A stretch of 64,000 nucleotides of DNA, from assembly GCA_963920765.1 (NCBI GenBank), contig OY987242.1:15276002-15340001 (forward strand), in the 5' to 3' direction. Every line of letters starts with the position of its first letter. Position 1 is the stretch's first letter. The notes under the pieces are model-generated. The model worked only from the letters and a program-made list of their open reading frames with translations. It was not told the DNA's origin and did not search any database. This document shows positions 1-11,501 of the stretch, one piece after another. The translations under genes and the position numbers were made by a program. The DNA comes from Ulota crispa. Lineage: Eukaryota; Streptophyta; Bryopsida; Orthotrichales; Orthotrichaceae.

Positions 1-92
1 TGATGAAAGTTATTATAGTCTTGGTAAATATTTAAATCGTGTGAAATGTCAAAAAAATAGTATGGGGCAACCCAAATGCACTATTTGGTGTA
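1..92. mobile_element. Right-end fragment of MITE family A
   Basis: This stretch matches the right half of the complete element at 13375-13681: both hold the order AAAGTTATT, GTAAATATTTAAAT, AAATGTCAA, GGGGCAACC and AAATGCACTATTTGGTGTA. The window edge cuts off its left part. It is noncoding. Confidence 0.6.
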
Positions 93-111
93 CTTTATCT
101 AGTATACTTTA

Positions 112-550
112 GAGCATCTCCACCGGCCCACTAGAAATAGGGAGACAAAGTGCTTGTTGGCTGCGGTCCTCGTGTGGAAACTCCTTTGGTGACACACTCT
201 AGCAATTAGCATCAGCGGCCTCGCTGAAACAACCTCTAGAGACGCTGAGCCCAACTCGACTGTAAGGAGTTTGAGCGAGCTGAATTTTTGCACTTTTGTG
301 TCCTGCTCCCACCAATCTTGCTCGCACAAGTTCCGCTCCCACTAGACTGCGCTAACACATCCCAGTGTGATGGCAAACATGGCACCTCTACGCAAAAGAG
401 GAAATATACTAATCCAAGTAAACCGCTTTTGAATTGTTTTGCCAAGGTTCCTAGTAGATTCATGTAGCCTCATCGTGCAAAAGCAGTAAACCTCTACCCG
501 CTCAATGGCTTCTTCCCTGTCATGTTTTCACCAAACCACTAGAGATGCTC
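112..550. mobile_element. Harbinger/Tourist-type MITE (TTA target duplication)
   Basis: A 439-bp element begins GAGCATCTCCACCGGCC and ends with the inverse ...CTAGAGATGCTC. Both sides carry TTA (109-111 and 551-553), the 3-bp target duplication typical of PIF/Harbinger. The interior has no domain-bearing reading frame, so it is nonautonomous. A relative with the same termini lies at 53214-53714. Confidence 0.75.
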
Positions 551-1189
551 TTACTTGCAGTGTTTGAAGGTGCAAGTCTATTGATCGGTGAAAAAGCAAG
601 AAAAGTTCTCTGACTCAAGGCAACCCAATAATATGAAAATGTAGTAGTTTAACTCTTAAAAGATGGGCTGGTTACTGCGGAATGGCTACATCACAATTAT
701 TACCAGCGAACGTTTTTTGTCCTCCTTGTCCTTTAAGGATTAAATGATTGCATGGACAACTCTGTCATTGATAACAGGACTAGTGACTTCACTAGTAGCT
801 TTACTACTCCTCAGTACAGCCATCTAACAAGGTTGCCTAACTGCTCTCTAGTACTTTTTTTTTGAATCTCATAAATCCCTAAGAAACCCCTAAGAGCTAA
901 AGAGCATCTCCACTAGCATTCCCAAAATTGGTTTTGGGTTTTTAGCCAAATGGCTATAACAGTGGGAAGAAAGGAGATATTATTGCATTATGGAAGGAAA
1001 ATGGTAAAAGTAGAGCAAAGAATTTAAGGAAAAAAAGTAGAATTTTGGATTTTTGTTTTGAAGTAGAGTATGACTTGCAAACCTGAAGGAAATTGTGGAG
1101 TTTATTGATGGCTACTTTTGGTTAATTGATTTGTTGCAATTGCAAACCAAGTTTGGAAAATGTAAAATATTGACAATTGCAACGCCGCT

Positions 1190-1250
1190 AGAGTATGAGC
1201 GGTGAGCAATGAGCAATGAGTGTTGAGCAATGAGCAATTAGATTTGAGCA
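1190..1250. repeat. Short minisatellite, unit GAGCAAT
   Basis: About five imperfect copies of a 7-bp unit (GAGCGGT, GAGCAAT, GAGCAAT, GAGTGTT, GAGCAAT and so on) in tandem. A diverged inverted version is at about 5455-5525. Confidence 0.7.
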
Positions 1251-1382
1251 GCCATTAATGATTTCATTACTAAAATTAGACATTTTGGAATGATAAGTAT
1301 GGTTTTAAGGTCCCAAAAAAGAAATTCCAAATTTAAAAATAATAATGATCCCAAAAACTTGTAATTTTTTAAATTTTAATAA

Positions 1383-1811
1383 GAAAAAATTATAAATAGG
1401 GGCATGAAAATGTAAAATTTTACAAATATGGGCACAATTTCAAAATAATTGCAAATAGGGGCACGTTTTCAAAAGAATTGTAACTGTTTATAATTTTTTT
1501 TGGTTTGGACATTGATTTATTCAAATACACTACATTAAAGGTTATTTAATTTCCAAAAATTTAAAAGTCTTCAAAATTTACTATCCCCTTTACTAAAATT
1601 TCTTTTTAAGGCTTGATTTGGAGAGATCTTTAAATTTTTTGGAAATTAGCTAACATTTATTGTGATCTGTCTAAATCAACCAATGTCCAAACAAAAAAAA
1701 TTACAAAAAATTACAATTTTTTTGAAATTGTACCCTTATTTGTAATTATTTTGAAATTGCGCCCCTATTTATAATATTTTACGTTTTCATGCCTCTATTT
1801 GTAATTTTCCC
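1383..1811. mobile_element. Foldback (inverted-repeat) element
   Basis: The left arm from 1383 (ATTATAAATAGGGGCATG, then GGGCACAATTTCAAAAT, GCAAATAGGGGCACG) is matched in reverse complement by the right arm ending at 1811 (GAAATTGCGCCCCTATTT, TTTTCATGCCTCTATTTG). The arms are over 100 bp and the spacer is AT-rich. It is noncoding and probably a MITE of unknown superfamily. Confidence 0.65.
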
Positions 1812-1965
1812 TTTTAACAATCTATCCAACATTTATCATCCATTATTTATCATCTATCATCATCCATCTACCATCCATCTTTTATCCAATTATTGTTTGT
1901 CCCTACATCATTCATCCATTTGTCATCCCCAACATTTATCCATCATCCATTTACAATTCATTCAA
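1801..1965 (+). repeat. CATC/CCAT-rich low-complexity stretch
   Basis: Roughly 165 bp dominated by CATCCAT, ATTTATC and CCATCTACC motifs with almost no G. It overlaps the end of the preceding foldback. Short open frames through it are low-complexity and are not taken as genes. Confidence 0.6.
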
Positions 1966-2170
1966 AAGAATATTTATGATAAAATTATTGTCACTTAAAA
2001 AATGGATGTTTTCTTCTTTGTGCATTTACTTTTTTGAAAACAATGATTACAAAATATTTTAAAAGATTTTACTATTGATCACGTATCCTTATTAAGTACT
2101 TTTGAGTTGAGTAAGGGCCTCTTGGAGCAAATTTGCCTTGTTTTGATTAAAATGCCAAAATGAAGATATA

Positions 2171-2531
2171 TACTCCCTCTGTCCCAAAATGATATTCCTA
2201 TTACATAAAATGTTATAGATTAAGCTCAAATGAATCATTTTTCAATTTTTTTTGACCTATGAAAAGAGTTTGATGCCCTCCTATTGCTTTGAAATTTTGA
2301 GTTTCAAATTAGTTTTCAAAGTGTGGTTTCAAAGTGCTTGAAAGTTAAGTTTTTGAGGCATTTTTGAAGAGCACCGAAGGCCACTCACTTGATGGCATGG
2401 AATTGGTTTGCATGCCCATGCTTTTGGATTATGTACAAGTGTTGCTGGCTCCCTTCCTCCTCCAACAAGATGATAATTTTGGGACACTAATTAAAGGTCA
2501 ACAAGAAGATCATTTTGGGACAGAGGGAGTA
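2171..2531. mobile_element. Stowaway-type MITE (Tc1/mariner, TA target)
   Basis: Left terminus TACTCCCTCTGTCCCAAAAT at 2171 and right terminus ATTTTGGGACAGAGGGAGTA ending 2531 are perfect inverse complements, bounded by the TA dinucleotide. CTCCCTCYGTCCCAAAAT is the standard plant Stowaway terminus. The 361-bp interior holds no transposase. Confidence 0.9.
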
Positions 2532-3550
2532 CTATTTAATAAAAGAAGAGTGTTTACAATAATTTTGCAAACAAATGAATTAAGGATTGAAGGATTTCCA
2601 AAACAAACTTGTACACTTAATGCTACATGGCATTGTTAGCTCAAATCTAAACTTATTTATGATTGAGCTCAAGTGGTTTTCTTAAAGCTCAATACACATT
2701 GACTATTTGCTCCCCTATCAAATTAGCCTCTCCAATATTTTCATTAAATAATAACTTCTCTAAAATGTGCTTATTATTAATCCATCTCCAATTTAACCAC
2801 ACATTTATGAGTGCGTATGTGTTTTGAAAAGGCTCTTTATCAAGCCATTGTAAAACCAAAAGAAATTTCCTTTATTCCAAAATAGCTCATTCATGAGCCT
2901 TCTTAGAATTTAGAAAAGCTTCTTTGACCAAAACATTAAAAAAAAAAATTCAAAATTTTAAGTTTTAATTTTTGAGGTTTTTTTTGAGTTCAAAGAGCCT
3001 ATTAGATTTTAAATAGTAATTTTTATTATTCTAGGGGGCTCATAGAGAGCTATTTAGACTCTTAAACAACCCATTTAAATAAATTGATATTATACTATAT
3101 TATATTACATTTTTGTCCTAAGCGCATACTTAATTTTGGATAGCACATTTTGCAATTGTATTGGGTTAATAGAGGGCTATTTGGATTCCAATTAGCCCTC
3201 TTCAATTTTTTAACTTTTTTAGATTTTATTTTTTTTCAAAAAGAATATTTTATTATACATACTTTTTTTGATCATAAAAGTGCTATTTGATATTGAATTG
3301 CAATTCAGCAAATCATTTCTGAAAATGTATTAGCACCTCAAACCAAAGGTTTTAGTAGTTGGAACCTCAAAATTGATCAAATTATGAATAAATCTAAGAA
3401 ACTTTGGTTCAAGATGAGATTATCTTCAAAAATAGCTTGCTATAAGCTATTCAATATCAAATAGCACAATTCTAAGGTAAATGGTCTTTGTATTTGAGAT
3501 TTTAAACCTCATTAGATTGTAAACAAAATTGAAATTTGCAATTGAGTTAC

Positions 3551-3953
3551 TACTGTAGGTTGATAGCAGATTCGGCATAAAATAATTCTCCAAACTTTTG
3601 CCTAAATATTCTATAAATTATTCTCCAAAAATGCCCCATGTCAAACAAATTAAAAACTAAAATGCTGAATATTATGAAAGACATTAAGCTTAACTAACAA
3701 TAGAAGGTCATGGTTGATTCCAAGAGGGCTCAATCTACTACAAATTTCTTACCAAGGACTAATTTTAGAAAGTGGAAGATGTTTAGAAAAAGGCTTAATT
3801 CTACTAATTTTTTTGACTGAATGCCAAATAAAAACAACTTTTTTTGAAGGTGCCTAATTTTATTTAACCATAAAATCTGATGCCAAATTGATTTTTTTTG
3901 GAAAAATAATCAATTTGGCATCGAGCAGCCAAATTTGCTCCTCACTTATAGTA
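3551..3953. mobile_element. TA-flanked MITE, copy 1 (family CTGTAGGTTGRTAGCAG)
   Basis: Left end TACTGTAGGTTGATAGCAG and internal blocks (GGCATAAAATAATTC, CCAAGGACTAATTTTAG) match the better-preserved copy at 18046-18459. The right end at 3953 is worn but keeps the inverse of the motif (GCTCCTCACTTATAGTA). It is nonautonomous; the TA target suggests Tc1/mariner. Confidence 0.7.
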
Positions 3954-4020
3954 TGTCATCTTCAAAAATGGCTTCCTAGAAGCTATTTGATATCAAATAG
4001 GCCTTGACAAACATTTTTTC

Positions 4021-4096
4021 AATCAAATATATAAATATATAAATATATAAATATATAAATATATAAATATATAAATACATAAATATATACTTATAT
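4021..4096. repeat. AT microsatellite, unit ATAAATAT
   Basis: About eight near-perfect copies of an 8-bp ATAAATAT unit in tandem, ending in plain TATA repeats. Confidence 0.85.
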
Positions 4097-4499
4097 ATAA
4101 TTAAAAAATTAAAAATTAAAAAAAGTGTTGAAGAGGGCTATTTGATTCTAAATAGTCCTCGTCGAGCACTATTTTAGTCAAAGATATATTTATTTAAAAT
4201 TAAATTTTAAATTTTAAAAAAAAAGAAGGTGTTGAAGCGGGCTATTTGATTCTAAATAGCCCTTGACAAGTAATTTTTTGATTGAAATAAATAAATAAAT
4301 AAAAATAAAACTCTAATATTTTTTTTAAAAGTTAGAAAAAAAAATCCAAAAAAGGTGTTGAATAGGGCTATTCAAAATTAAACTAGCCCTCTACAACATT
4401 TTTTTTTTCTAAAAGCTAAAAAAATAGATTTTTTAGATTTTTTATTTTCAACTAAAAAAGTGTTATTTGATAGTGAATAGCATTTTTAATATAGCAAAC

Positions 4500-7400
4500 A
4501 GTCTTTATGAATTCAAACTTCAAAGTTGATTAAAATGTAAATAAAACTAAAAAACTCCAAGAAATAGTAGAAAATGAATAAACATGTAAAACATTGCACA
4601 TGAAAACTAACATAAATAATGTGATGTCAATGTCTAATGCAAGTTGATTAAATTTCTTTTGAAATTTAAAACTTGGAGTTTACTAAGTATATTGAGCAAA
4701 AACAGTTTATCAAAAAGCAATGTTACAATATTGTGGTAAATTAATCTAAATCCTTTTATATTTATAATGGATGATTTCTTTTTATAACAACTGGTTGTGC
4801 CTTAACAATCATTTATAAAAAAGTCTAGTACATAAACAAACAGTAAATTGCTCAAATACGCTTGGCGTAATTGCCATGCATCCTCCATATGATGTTTAAA
4901 TAAACTTGGTCTACCACACATTGTCAAAAATTATAGTAAAAAAATACAAACACTTGTTTAAAGCCAAAAAGATAAATTTGTTTACCGTGGACCATAAACT
5001 CATTATCCAATTTTTTTTGGATGTATAACATAGTTTCAATGTTAGTCTTGTTATCTTTGATGTGCTCAACTATTGCATGCAATTGTGCTTGTTGTGCAAA
5101 TGAGTATCCATTTAATTAAATAAAGAATGGTTTGCTATTACTTTCTTCAAGGTTAGAGTAATAAATTTGATTCACTTTAAGAGCCTCCTTAGTTTCAAAG
5201 AGACTAAATAAAACCTTAAAATGTCTCATTGAAAGTGCTTTGACATTTGTCTACTTTTCATCCAAACTAAATTTCATTCATTGAAATTTTTGGATGAAAA
5301 TGTCTTTACGTTTATTTCAAATTTTATTCAGTCAATTTTTTGAATGATTTTTTAAATTTACAACCTTGATTTTTTACTATTAAAAAATATAATGTCCACA
5401 TTTGGATTTGTGGTGTCATTATGAGACCAAAAAATAAAGATCCAAAAAAAGTTTGTTGCTCAAATCTAATTGCTCAATGCTCAACGCTTGTCACTCACCG
5501 TTCATACTTTAGCATCCTTGATGATTGTGGTATGAAATTTCAAATGCTATAAAACAAACATTGTCACAAATGTTGTTATTAATTTGGAAATTGAACCCAA
5601 CTTCTGTTAGCAAGATTGCCCATTTTGTAGTATTAATGATTTGCACAAGATCAAAAACAAGCCACTATAATATGGTTTATAATTTACATAAGTAATGAAA
5701 AAGTGTAGTTGCACCCGCTTTAAACTCCACGCTTCAACTTTCTTAGCAAGCTAGTTCAAGTAAAATGTAATAGAAGTTGTTGAAATTAAGGTTCAACTTT
5801 AGAATTGCAGAGCATGCTTATCCTCTGCTACAATTCAACTGTACAGACTTACATTCCACGCAATCAAACATAAACTGCACAATAACAAGCAATTGAGCAT
5901 TGGGCCGCACAATTCAATGCTCAATAGCAGATATGCAAGTGGTGTTGCGCCATTGCAAGTTTGCAACAAAGATCAATGCCTCAATGGGTAAACCACTAAA
6001 CCCAAACTCTATTGGTTCAACTAATCCCTCCATCAACCTCAACTTGCTATTTTTGAGCATGAGCAAATCGGAGGTTGCAATTTAGACGGTGAAGATGTTG
6101 ATGCTGCAATGATAGATGTATGCTTAAGATAGCTAAGGAGCAATATCCTTGAAGCCGGCAAAAGGAAATGATGCTAGTTGCGGAGTGGGAGGAAATAGCA
6201 AGTCGCAATTTGACATTTTCTAGGTGCAATTTCTTGCTCAAATTTCCATTTTTTTTCAATTTTTTTCCTATATACGTGTAGCGCATATTTTAATTTTGTA
6301 GGAATCTAGCTAAATTTAGCTAGTTTTGGGAACGTTGATTATTCTCTAGTTGTATGGGAAAATAATGGGGTGAGCAAATTAATGCATGGATTAGCCAAAA
6401 TATTCCTATTCTTACAAGAAAAATAGTAGTTTTTTTTTTTTATAACAAATTTTTCAAATATTATTTGTTCTTTCACAATCAATAGGTTGAATAATCAATG
6501 ATGGAAAATTTATTTGTTGTTGCAAAGAAGAAGACTTGTTTTTGGATGAACATTAAATTATCTAGTTACATAAGTGAGGAAGACAAGTAGTCAACATTAA
6601 AAACAAAAAACACTATATTCCCAACTATGATGAATGTTTTGAGGTCAAGTAGGGATGCCCTAAGAAGCCACAAAATGGCACTCGGATGATTTGAGATGCA
6701 AAAGTCCAAAGAAAATAGGCTTTGGAGACGGCATGGCCTACCAAAATGGTTGCAAATTTTATATGGAAAAACCTACATGGCTCAATCTAAAACCCTCTCC
6801 AACTCTTTGGAGTGGTTGAGTTGATTGCAGCCACTCTCATCATTAGGGATTTCTTTTTGGAATAGTCAGCCATTTATTGTCCATGTTCTATGAAATAATT
6901 AATGGAGGGACTAGCCCACATTGGTCTAAATCTACACACCTGGTTAGAATTGGCTCCATTTTGTCCAAAAAAAATTCCCTCCACATAAGAGTTATGCGTC
7001 AGAGTCAATCCGAAGTTCAACTTCTCCTCTTTTTACTTTTCCTATACGTGGACCTTGATTGAATTCTTTTTAGATTTCTCACCAAGGAGAAGATACAAGA
7101 ATTTCAATAGATTTTGTTATTAGGAATTCGATTTTAAACTTTAGAACTAATAATTGGAATGAGAGACACTGAATCACTCTAGGAGGGTAAGAAGAAAAAA
7201 AATTGATGACTGCAAACTATGGACAAATTTTTACTTTTTATTTATGGAAGAAGGGATTATCTCAAGCAATTAGGAAAGAAGGGGTTTGGCTGAAAGATTG
7301 GTTTGAAGTTCAACTCCGCATAGACTCTAGGGCGTGGTCTAATGAGAAACGCTAACTTGCAACATAGGGTTGCCACCTAGGGTTTTTTTGGGTGACCTTT

Positions 7401-7930
7401 CAACAAAAAAGCAACTCAAATTTATTTGAAGAGAATTAATGTTTGGCAATGTATTCTTCCTTTTTTTTGGTGGATGAAATTGCTAAATTGCTTCACAATC
7501 TTGAAATGGTACTGCTATATATGGATGAAAATGGGCTACCTTTAAATGAACAAATGAGTTTATTCCATTTTTTGGATATGGCACCCATGTGCGTGGATGT
7601 AAGTATCTTCAACAGGCAAGAATTGCTTTTTCGCTCTACCCATAGGAAATGAAAAAAAAAACATCCTTATTGCCACGAACGACGCTATTTCAGGATAGTA
7701 AAATAGTGAGCCTACCAGCGGTGGAGCCAAGATTTTGTGGGTTGGAACCAATTTTGAGCTCAAAATCAATGGGAAAACTTAAGAAACAACAAGTTCTAAA
7801 GATATGAATGTTTATAATGCATAATTATAAGACCCTATGTACATATTTATAGGTAAAATTTAATATTTCAATAAAAATTCTAAACTCACAACTCACAACT
7901 CCATGCTCACTATTTAGCATTCTCCTTAAG
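4500..7930. other. AT-rich intergenic DNA, no gene recognised
   Basis: Apart from the right end of the possible composite element (to 6347), I see no exon-like, RNA-gene or transposase signal here. Open frames are short and have no recognisable motif. A perfect 16-bp palindrome TAGCTAAATTTAGCTA lies at about 6307-6322. Confidence 0.5.
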
Positions 7931-7931
7931 G

Positions 7932-8197
7932 TAGACACACCCATTCTTGACCACCGAATCTAATATTGCTCAAATGTGCACATGGTGTACATTTGAATTC
8001 TCATTTAAGCACGTCATAGATGTCTTATTTTCTATGCACGTCATAGGTGTCTTTTTTTTGTGCACATCATAGTTGTCTTATTTCTTGTGCATAGAAAATA
8101 AAAAATCTATGACTTGCCTAAATTTGAGAATTCAAATGTACGCCTTGTGCCCATTTGAGCAGCATTAAATTCAACGGTCAAGAATGGATATGTCTAC
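7932..8197. mobile_element. MITE with about 70-bp inverted repeats and internal triplication
   Basis: GTAGACACACCCATTCTTGA at the left end is matched by TCAAGAATGGATATGTCTAC at the right end. The inversion continues inward (GCTCAAATGTGCACATGGTG against the inverse at 8125-8165). Between the arms a unit of about 31 bp with core CACGTCATAGRTGTCTT is present three times (about 8010-8095). Confidence 0.75.
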
Positions 8198-8199
8198 CG

Positions 8200-8640
8200 G
8201 CTTATTCCCACCTTGCTCCTATGCTCACAAGAGCTACTTATTGGGCTACCAGAGGGAATGGGGCTTCGGATACCCGATAGAAAGGCGGTAGTAGGTTTAC
8301 TAAATGCAAAGGAACAAACCAATGAATAAATAAAGAGACAATAAGGGGTCCCATCTGCATCCGCCAACGTTTGCGGTTCCCGCCTCGCCAACATTGTGCG
8401 TTGATCAATTATGATGCAGAGTTGGACTGTCCACAGCGGCAAAGTTTGAACGTGGCCAGTTTGACCCTGCCACAAAACGCTCCGTCAGCATCCACCGTGG
8501 AACACCTCGCATGATCCGCATCGGAGGGCAGTCAACGGCAGTGATCCAAGTTTTTCCTGGGGCGGGCAAGAAGCAAGGCAAGCCCGCTAACGCGCTTGAC
8601 ACAGTTAGGCGTCACCATATCCGAAAGAAGTGTGTCAAAG
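8200..8640. other. GC-richer unique-looking segment of unknown origin
   Basis: Base composition rises clearly above the flanks and CpG is frequent. On the minus strand two short frames (about 8194-8475 and 8405-8602) are free of low-complexity sequence, but I recognise no family and see no convincing splice junctions. The motif CCAACRTTTGCRGYTCCCG is shared with about 13725-13750. It could be a decayed gene fragment or captured exon. Confidence 0.3.
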
Positions 8641-8649
8641 GAGTCAAAG

Positions 8650-9770
8650 CTAGATCAACTTCCTGAGTTCCTAATAGAATTTACGGCACTCTTGCACTGC
8701 GCTTGATGAATCGTGAAACCATGCGGAGAAAGGCGTAAGCTAGAAGCACCCAAAAGTGACACTAGTTGTTTAGTGGCATAGTGTGCTCATAAACTGTCCA
8801 TCTAAGGGTTGATACTAAATTTTGGGGAGGTGAAATTGGTTGAACTATTTTTTAGTAATTTTTTCTTGAAAGACAAAAAGAATTAACATCTAATCTAAGT
8901 TGTTTCATATTTTTTGGATCTTTCCGGAGTTAGTTATGAAATTTTAAAGTGGAAAGACCATAGGTCTCTAAAACCCCCCACCTCCTCAAAATACATCACT
9001 TGTATATTGTTAAAAGGCTATGAAAAACAACATGTACCAGCAGAGTACATTTGGTGAGATGAACGGTTTTAGAGTTTGAGTAGAATTTGAGCAGACTATT
9101 TTATAAATAAACCTAAAGCTAAGCGCTCTTGCACCCAAACAAGACATGCATGCACCCAAACTAGACACACAAGTTAACATAAGGGAACATAAATTGTGTA
9201 GGTGACAATTTATGATTGGATGTGACATGGTCTTTTTGTTGCTGCTTTTTCAAGGGTCTAGTGTCCACAATAGGTCAATTTAGGGAGTTTCTTACAATAG
9301 TTTGTAATTTATTCATGCAATCTCAAAAAATTCCAAAAACAATTTTGCTTGCATATGTATCCATTTCCTCACAAACCCATGCCATTAAATTCTCATAAGA
9401 CCCTCCAAATTACCACATCTAAAGTAAGTGTCACTTTTAGGTACTTCTACCTTGTGTGCAATGCTCCCTATGGGCCAGTTTCCATTGATAACTGAAATTG
9501 GAGGCATGTCTCGGTCGACCAAAAGTAGAGAAAAGAAAAAAATTTGAAATTTTGACAAGATGTACGTTTTTTAAAGGAAGCTCCAATCTAAGGTCCAATG
9601 TTGAGATGAGAGGAGCTCCTTGGGAACACGTGGGGTGTCTTATTGCGATCGTGCGTTGTTAACTAAAATTGTCTTTGGTCTTGATCTTCACTCTTTGGAT
9701 CTTCAGTCTTCAATCTTCAAGTCTTCATGTTTTAATAAAAACAATGAAGAAAATCACAAATATTAAGTCC
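8650..9770. other. AT-rich intergenic DNA, nothing recognised
   Basis: No coding, RNA or clear transposon termini seen. Some stretches (GATCTTCAGTCTTCAATCTTCAAG near 9690-9720) are simple local repeats. Confidence 0.45.
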
Positions 9771-10700
9771 TAGAAAGGCTGCAACCTTCCATCTAATATC
9801 ACAAATGGTTCAAAAATCCAAATGCTAAGTATAATAGCAATTTAAAAAGCTCTTCTAACCTTCTAATATCTCTCCAAATTTCAACTCAATCTAAACTAAT
9901 GTACAAAAGTTATGCAGGTTCAAAGTAGAGGCTCTTCTTCCACCTTGCAAACTAACACTGCTTTTATAAACCTCTATAACTTTTGGTCTACACATCATTC
10001 ATAAAAACGTGATATCAATTTGAAAAGATAATATCACTAGCTACAATCCATAAAATTTTCACTTCAAAATAAAACTTTGTCCAAAAGTTCTAGTCAATCA
10101 AAGTGTGGGTCTCAGTTTTTTTAGAGAGCACCCAAACCCTCAACTTCTACACACTATAACTCCTTTAATTAGACTCCAAATGGAATGATTGAAGACAATT
10201 CGGAAAGCTGAAATAACATAATATCACTTCTAAAAATTTAGAAAGAGAATTTCATACTGTCCAAAAGTTGTAGCTTTTCAAAGTTTCGGCCTTCTCATAA
10301 CAAAAAAATAACCACCTCCAATTCTTCACACTTCCATAACTTTTTCTCCCAAACTTCAAATTTTGAGTTTAACAACTTTTTAAAAAGCTAAAACTAAGAT
10401 GAACACTTTTTTCAAATCTTGTTGCAAAATGATATACAGATCATAAGCTATGGCTTATCAAAGTCTCAGCCTTTCTTCATAGTTTGGCTTTTTGACTTCA
10501 AAATTCAAACACACATAACTTTTGTATCACAACTTCAAATCAAATTTGCAAACTCATTTTGGAAAAATAATTACACAAAAAACAATCTCTCCAAATTTCA
10601 ATTCAAAATCATGTATACACAAAAAATTCTCTCACATCAAAGTTTCAAGATTTCTCCCTTCTTTCCCATCAACACTCACATATTAACTTCCAATAACTAA
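9770..10700. repeat. Diverged tandem array, period about 180 bp
   Basis: A landmark (AAAAGTTNTAG...TCAAAGT) recurs at about 9895, 10079, 10259, 10437 and 10611, spacings of 174-184 bp. Between landmarks each unit repeats ATAACTTTT followed by ACTTCAAAT, and a CTCCAAATTTCA-like block. Copies are strongly diverged, so the array is old. The open frame at 10419-10700 is part of it and is not a gene. Confidence 0.6.
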
Positions 10701-11001
10701 GGAATCTCTCCTTTTTAATTTCGACCCTATCTAAGGTAGGGAGGTGGGGCACATCAGCCCATGCTTTTTTCTATCTTAATCCCACCATAGATGCCAAACC
10801 CCTTTTCCTTTCACACCTTTCTCATTCACTTCTAAATCCTTAGTATTTTTTTATTCAAACAAAGGCAAAATATATAAACCTTCCAAAACATCTAGCTAAA
10901 CATATAAATATGATTAAATTACAAAATAAACACCACTGTCAAGTAGCCATGTACCTTTGTAGACATATAATAGCATCAAACACTTATCTTCAGTCGCCAA
11001 A

Positions 11002-11262
11002 TCGTAGACTTGGTTAGCTGGAGAAGCGGTCGTCTCTAGCCGCCCGCCAGTCCGAGTTCAAATCCTATCAGACTCGTCGAGCAATGATGGCAATTCACGG
11101 CTTAGCAGCTAGTGAGGCAGGAATTAGCCCAGCCAACCCGCTACCTATTCCCATGAGCTGTGCATGTGACAAGACGGCGCAGTGCACTGAAATCTATGGT
11201 CGCTGCGCTGTCACCAAACCATGGTCTTCACCACGACCACTTCTTTTGCTACAATTGTTGAT
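11002..11262 (+). mobile_element. tRNA-derived SINE candidate
   Basis: The head resembles a tRNA: TTGGTTAGCTGGAGAAGCGG can serve as a polymerase III A box, and about 30 bp on, CCGAGTTCAAATCCTATC matches the B box (GGTTCRANTCC). A GC-richer unrelated body follows and ends near 11262 in ATTGTTGATTTATTG, as plant SINE tails often do. It does not fold as a complete tRNA. The right boundary is uncertain. Confidence 0.45.
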
Positions 11263-11501
11263 TTATTGAAATCAACACAAACATAAATAAATAATGAGTA
11301 TTTACATGATGGAAATATCTCCATCAGGACACCGGACGGTCCAAGAATGTTATTCAACTTTTGCAAAGCTGGAGGTCTAGGCTTAGACCCCTCTAACCCC
11401 CCAATGGAAACTGGCTCTAAGCCTAGCGAGCAGGAAAGACTGATGGACCGACAACCATCCTCTTTCTTCTCTCCTATAATGGTCATAGGTAGATTATTTT
11501 T

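Larger units (their letters stand above)
2990..4480. repeat. Cluster of short palindromes around GGGCTATTT...AAATAGCCC
   Basis: A near-palindrome of about 25 bp recurs with variation at about 3170-3203, 3281-3300, 3434-3462, 3968-3996, 4134-4160, 4239-4264, 4365-4394 and 4453-4476. From 4100 to 4430 the copies are spaced 105-125 bp and share GGTGTTGAA upstream, so this part behaves as a tandem repeat of three units. The remainder is AT-rich DNA. No coding signal is seen. Confidence 0.6.
900..6347. mobile_element. Possible 5.4-kb composite TIR element carrying nested MITEs
   Basis: The left end (AGAGCATCTCCACTAGC then ATTCCCAAAATTGG) resembles the reverse complement of 6301-6347 (AGAGAATAATCA then ACGTTCCCAAAACTAG). 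Subterminal similarity continues inward for tens of bases, and the GAGCAATGAGCAAT-rich block at 1190-1250 reappears inverted at about 5455-5525. A Stowaway (2171-2531), a mariner-type MITE (3551-3953) and a foldback (1383-1811) lie inside. No transposase is seen. The ends are diverged and the target duplication is unclear, so the outline is an inference; these could be two unrelated repeats. Confidence 0.35.

Noticed and set aside
2364..2639. 91-codon open frame
   Set aside because: It overlaps and leaves the Stowaway element at its right terminus; no motif is seen.
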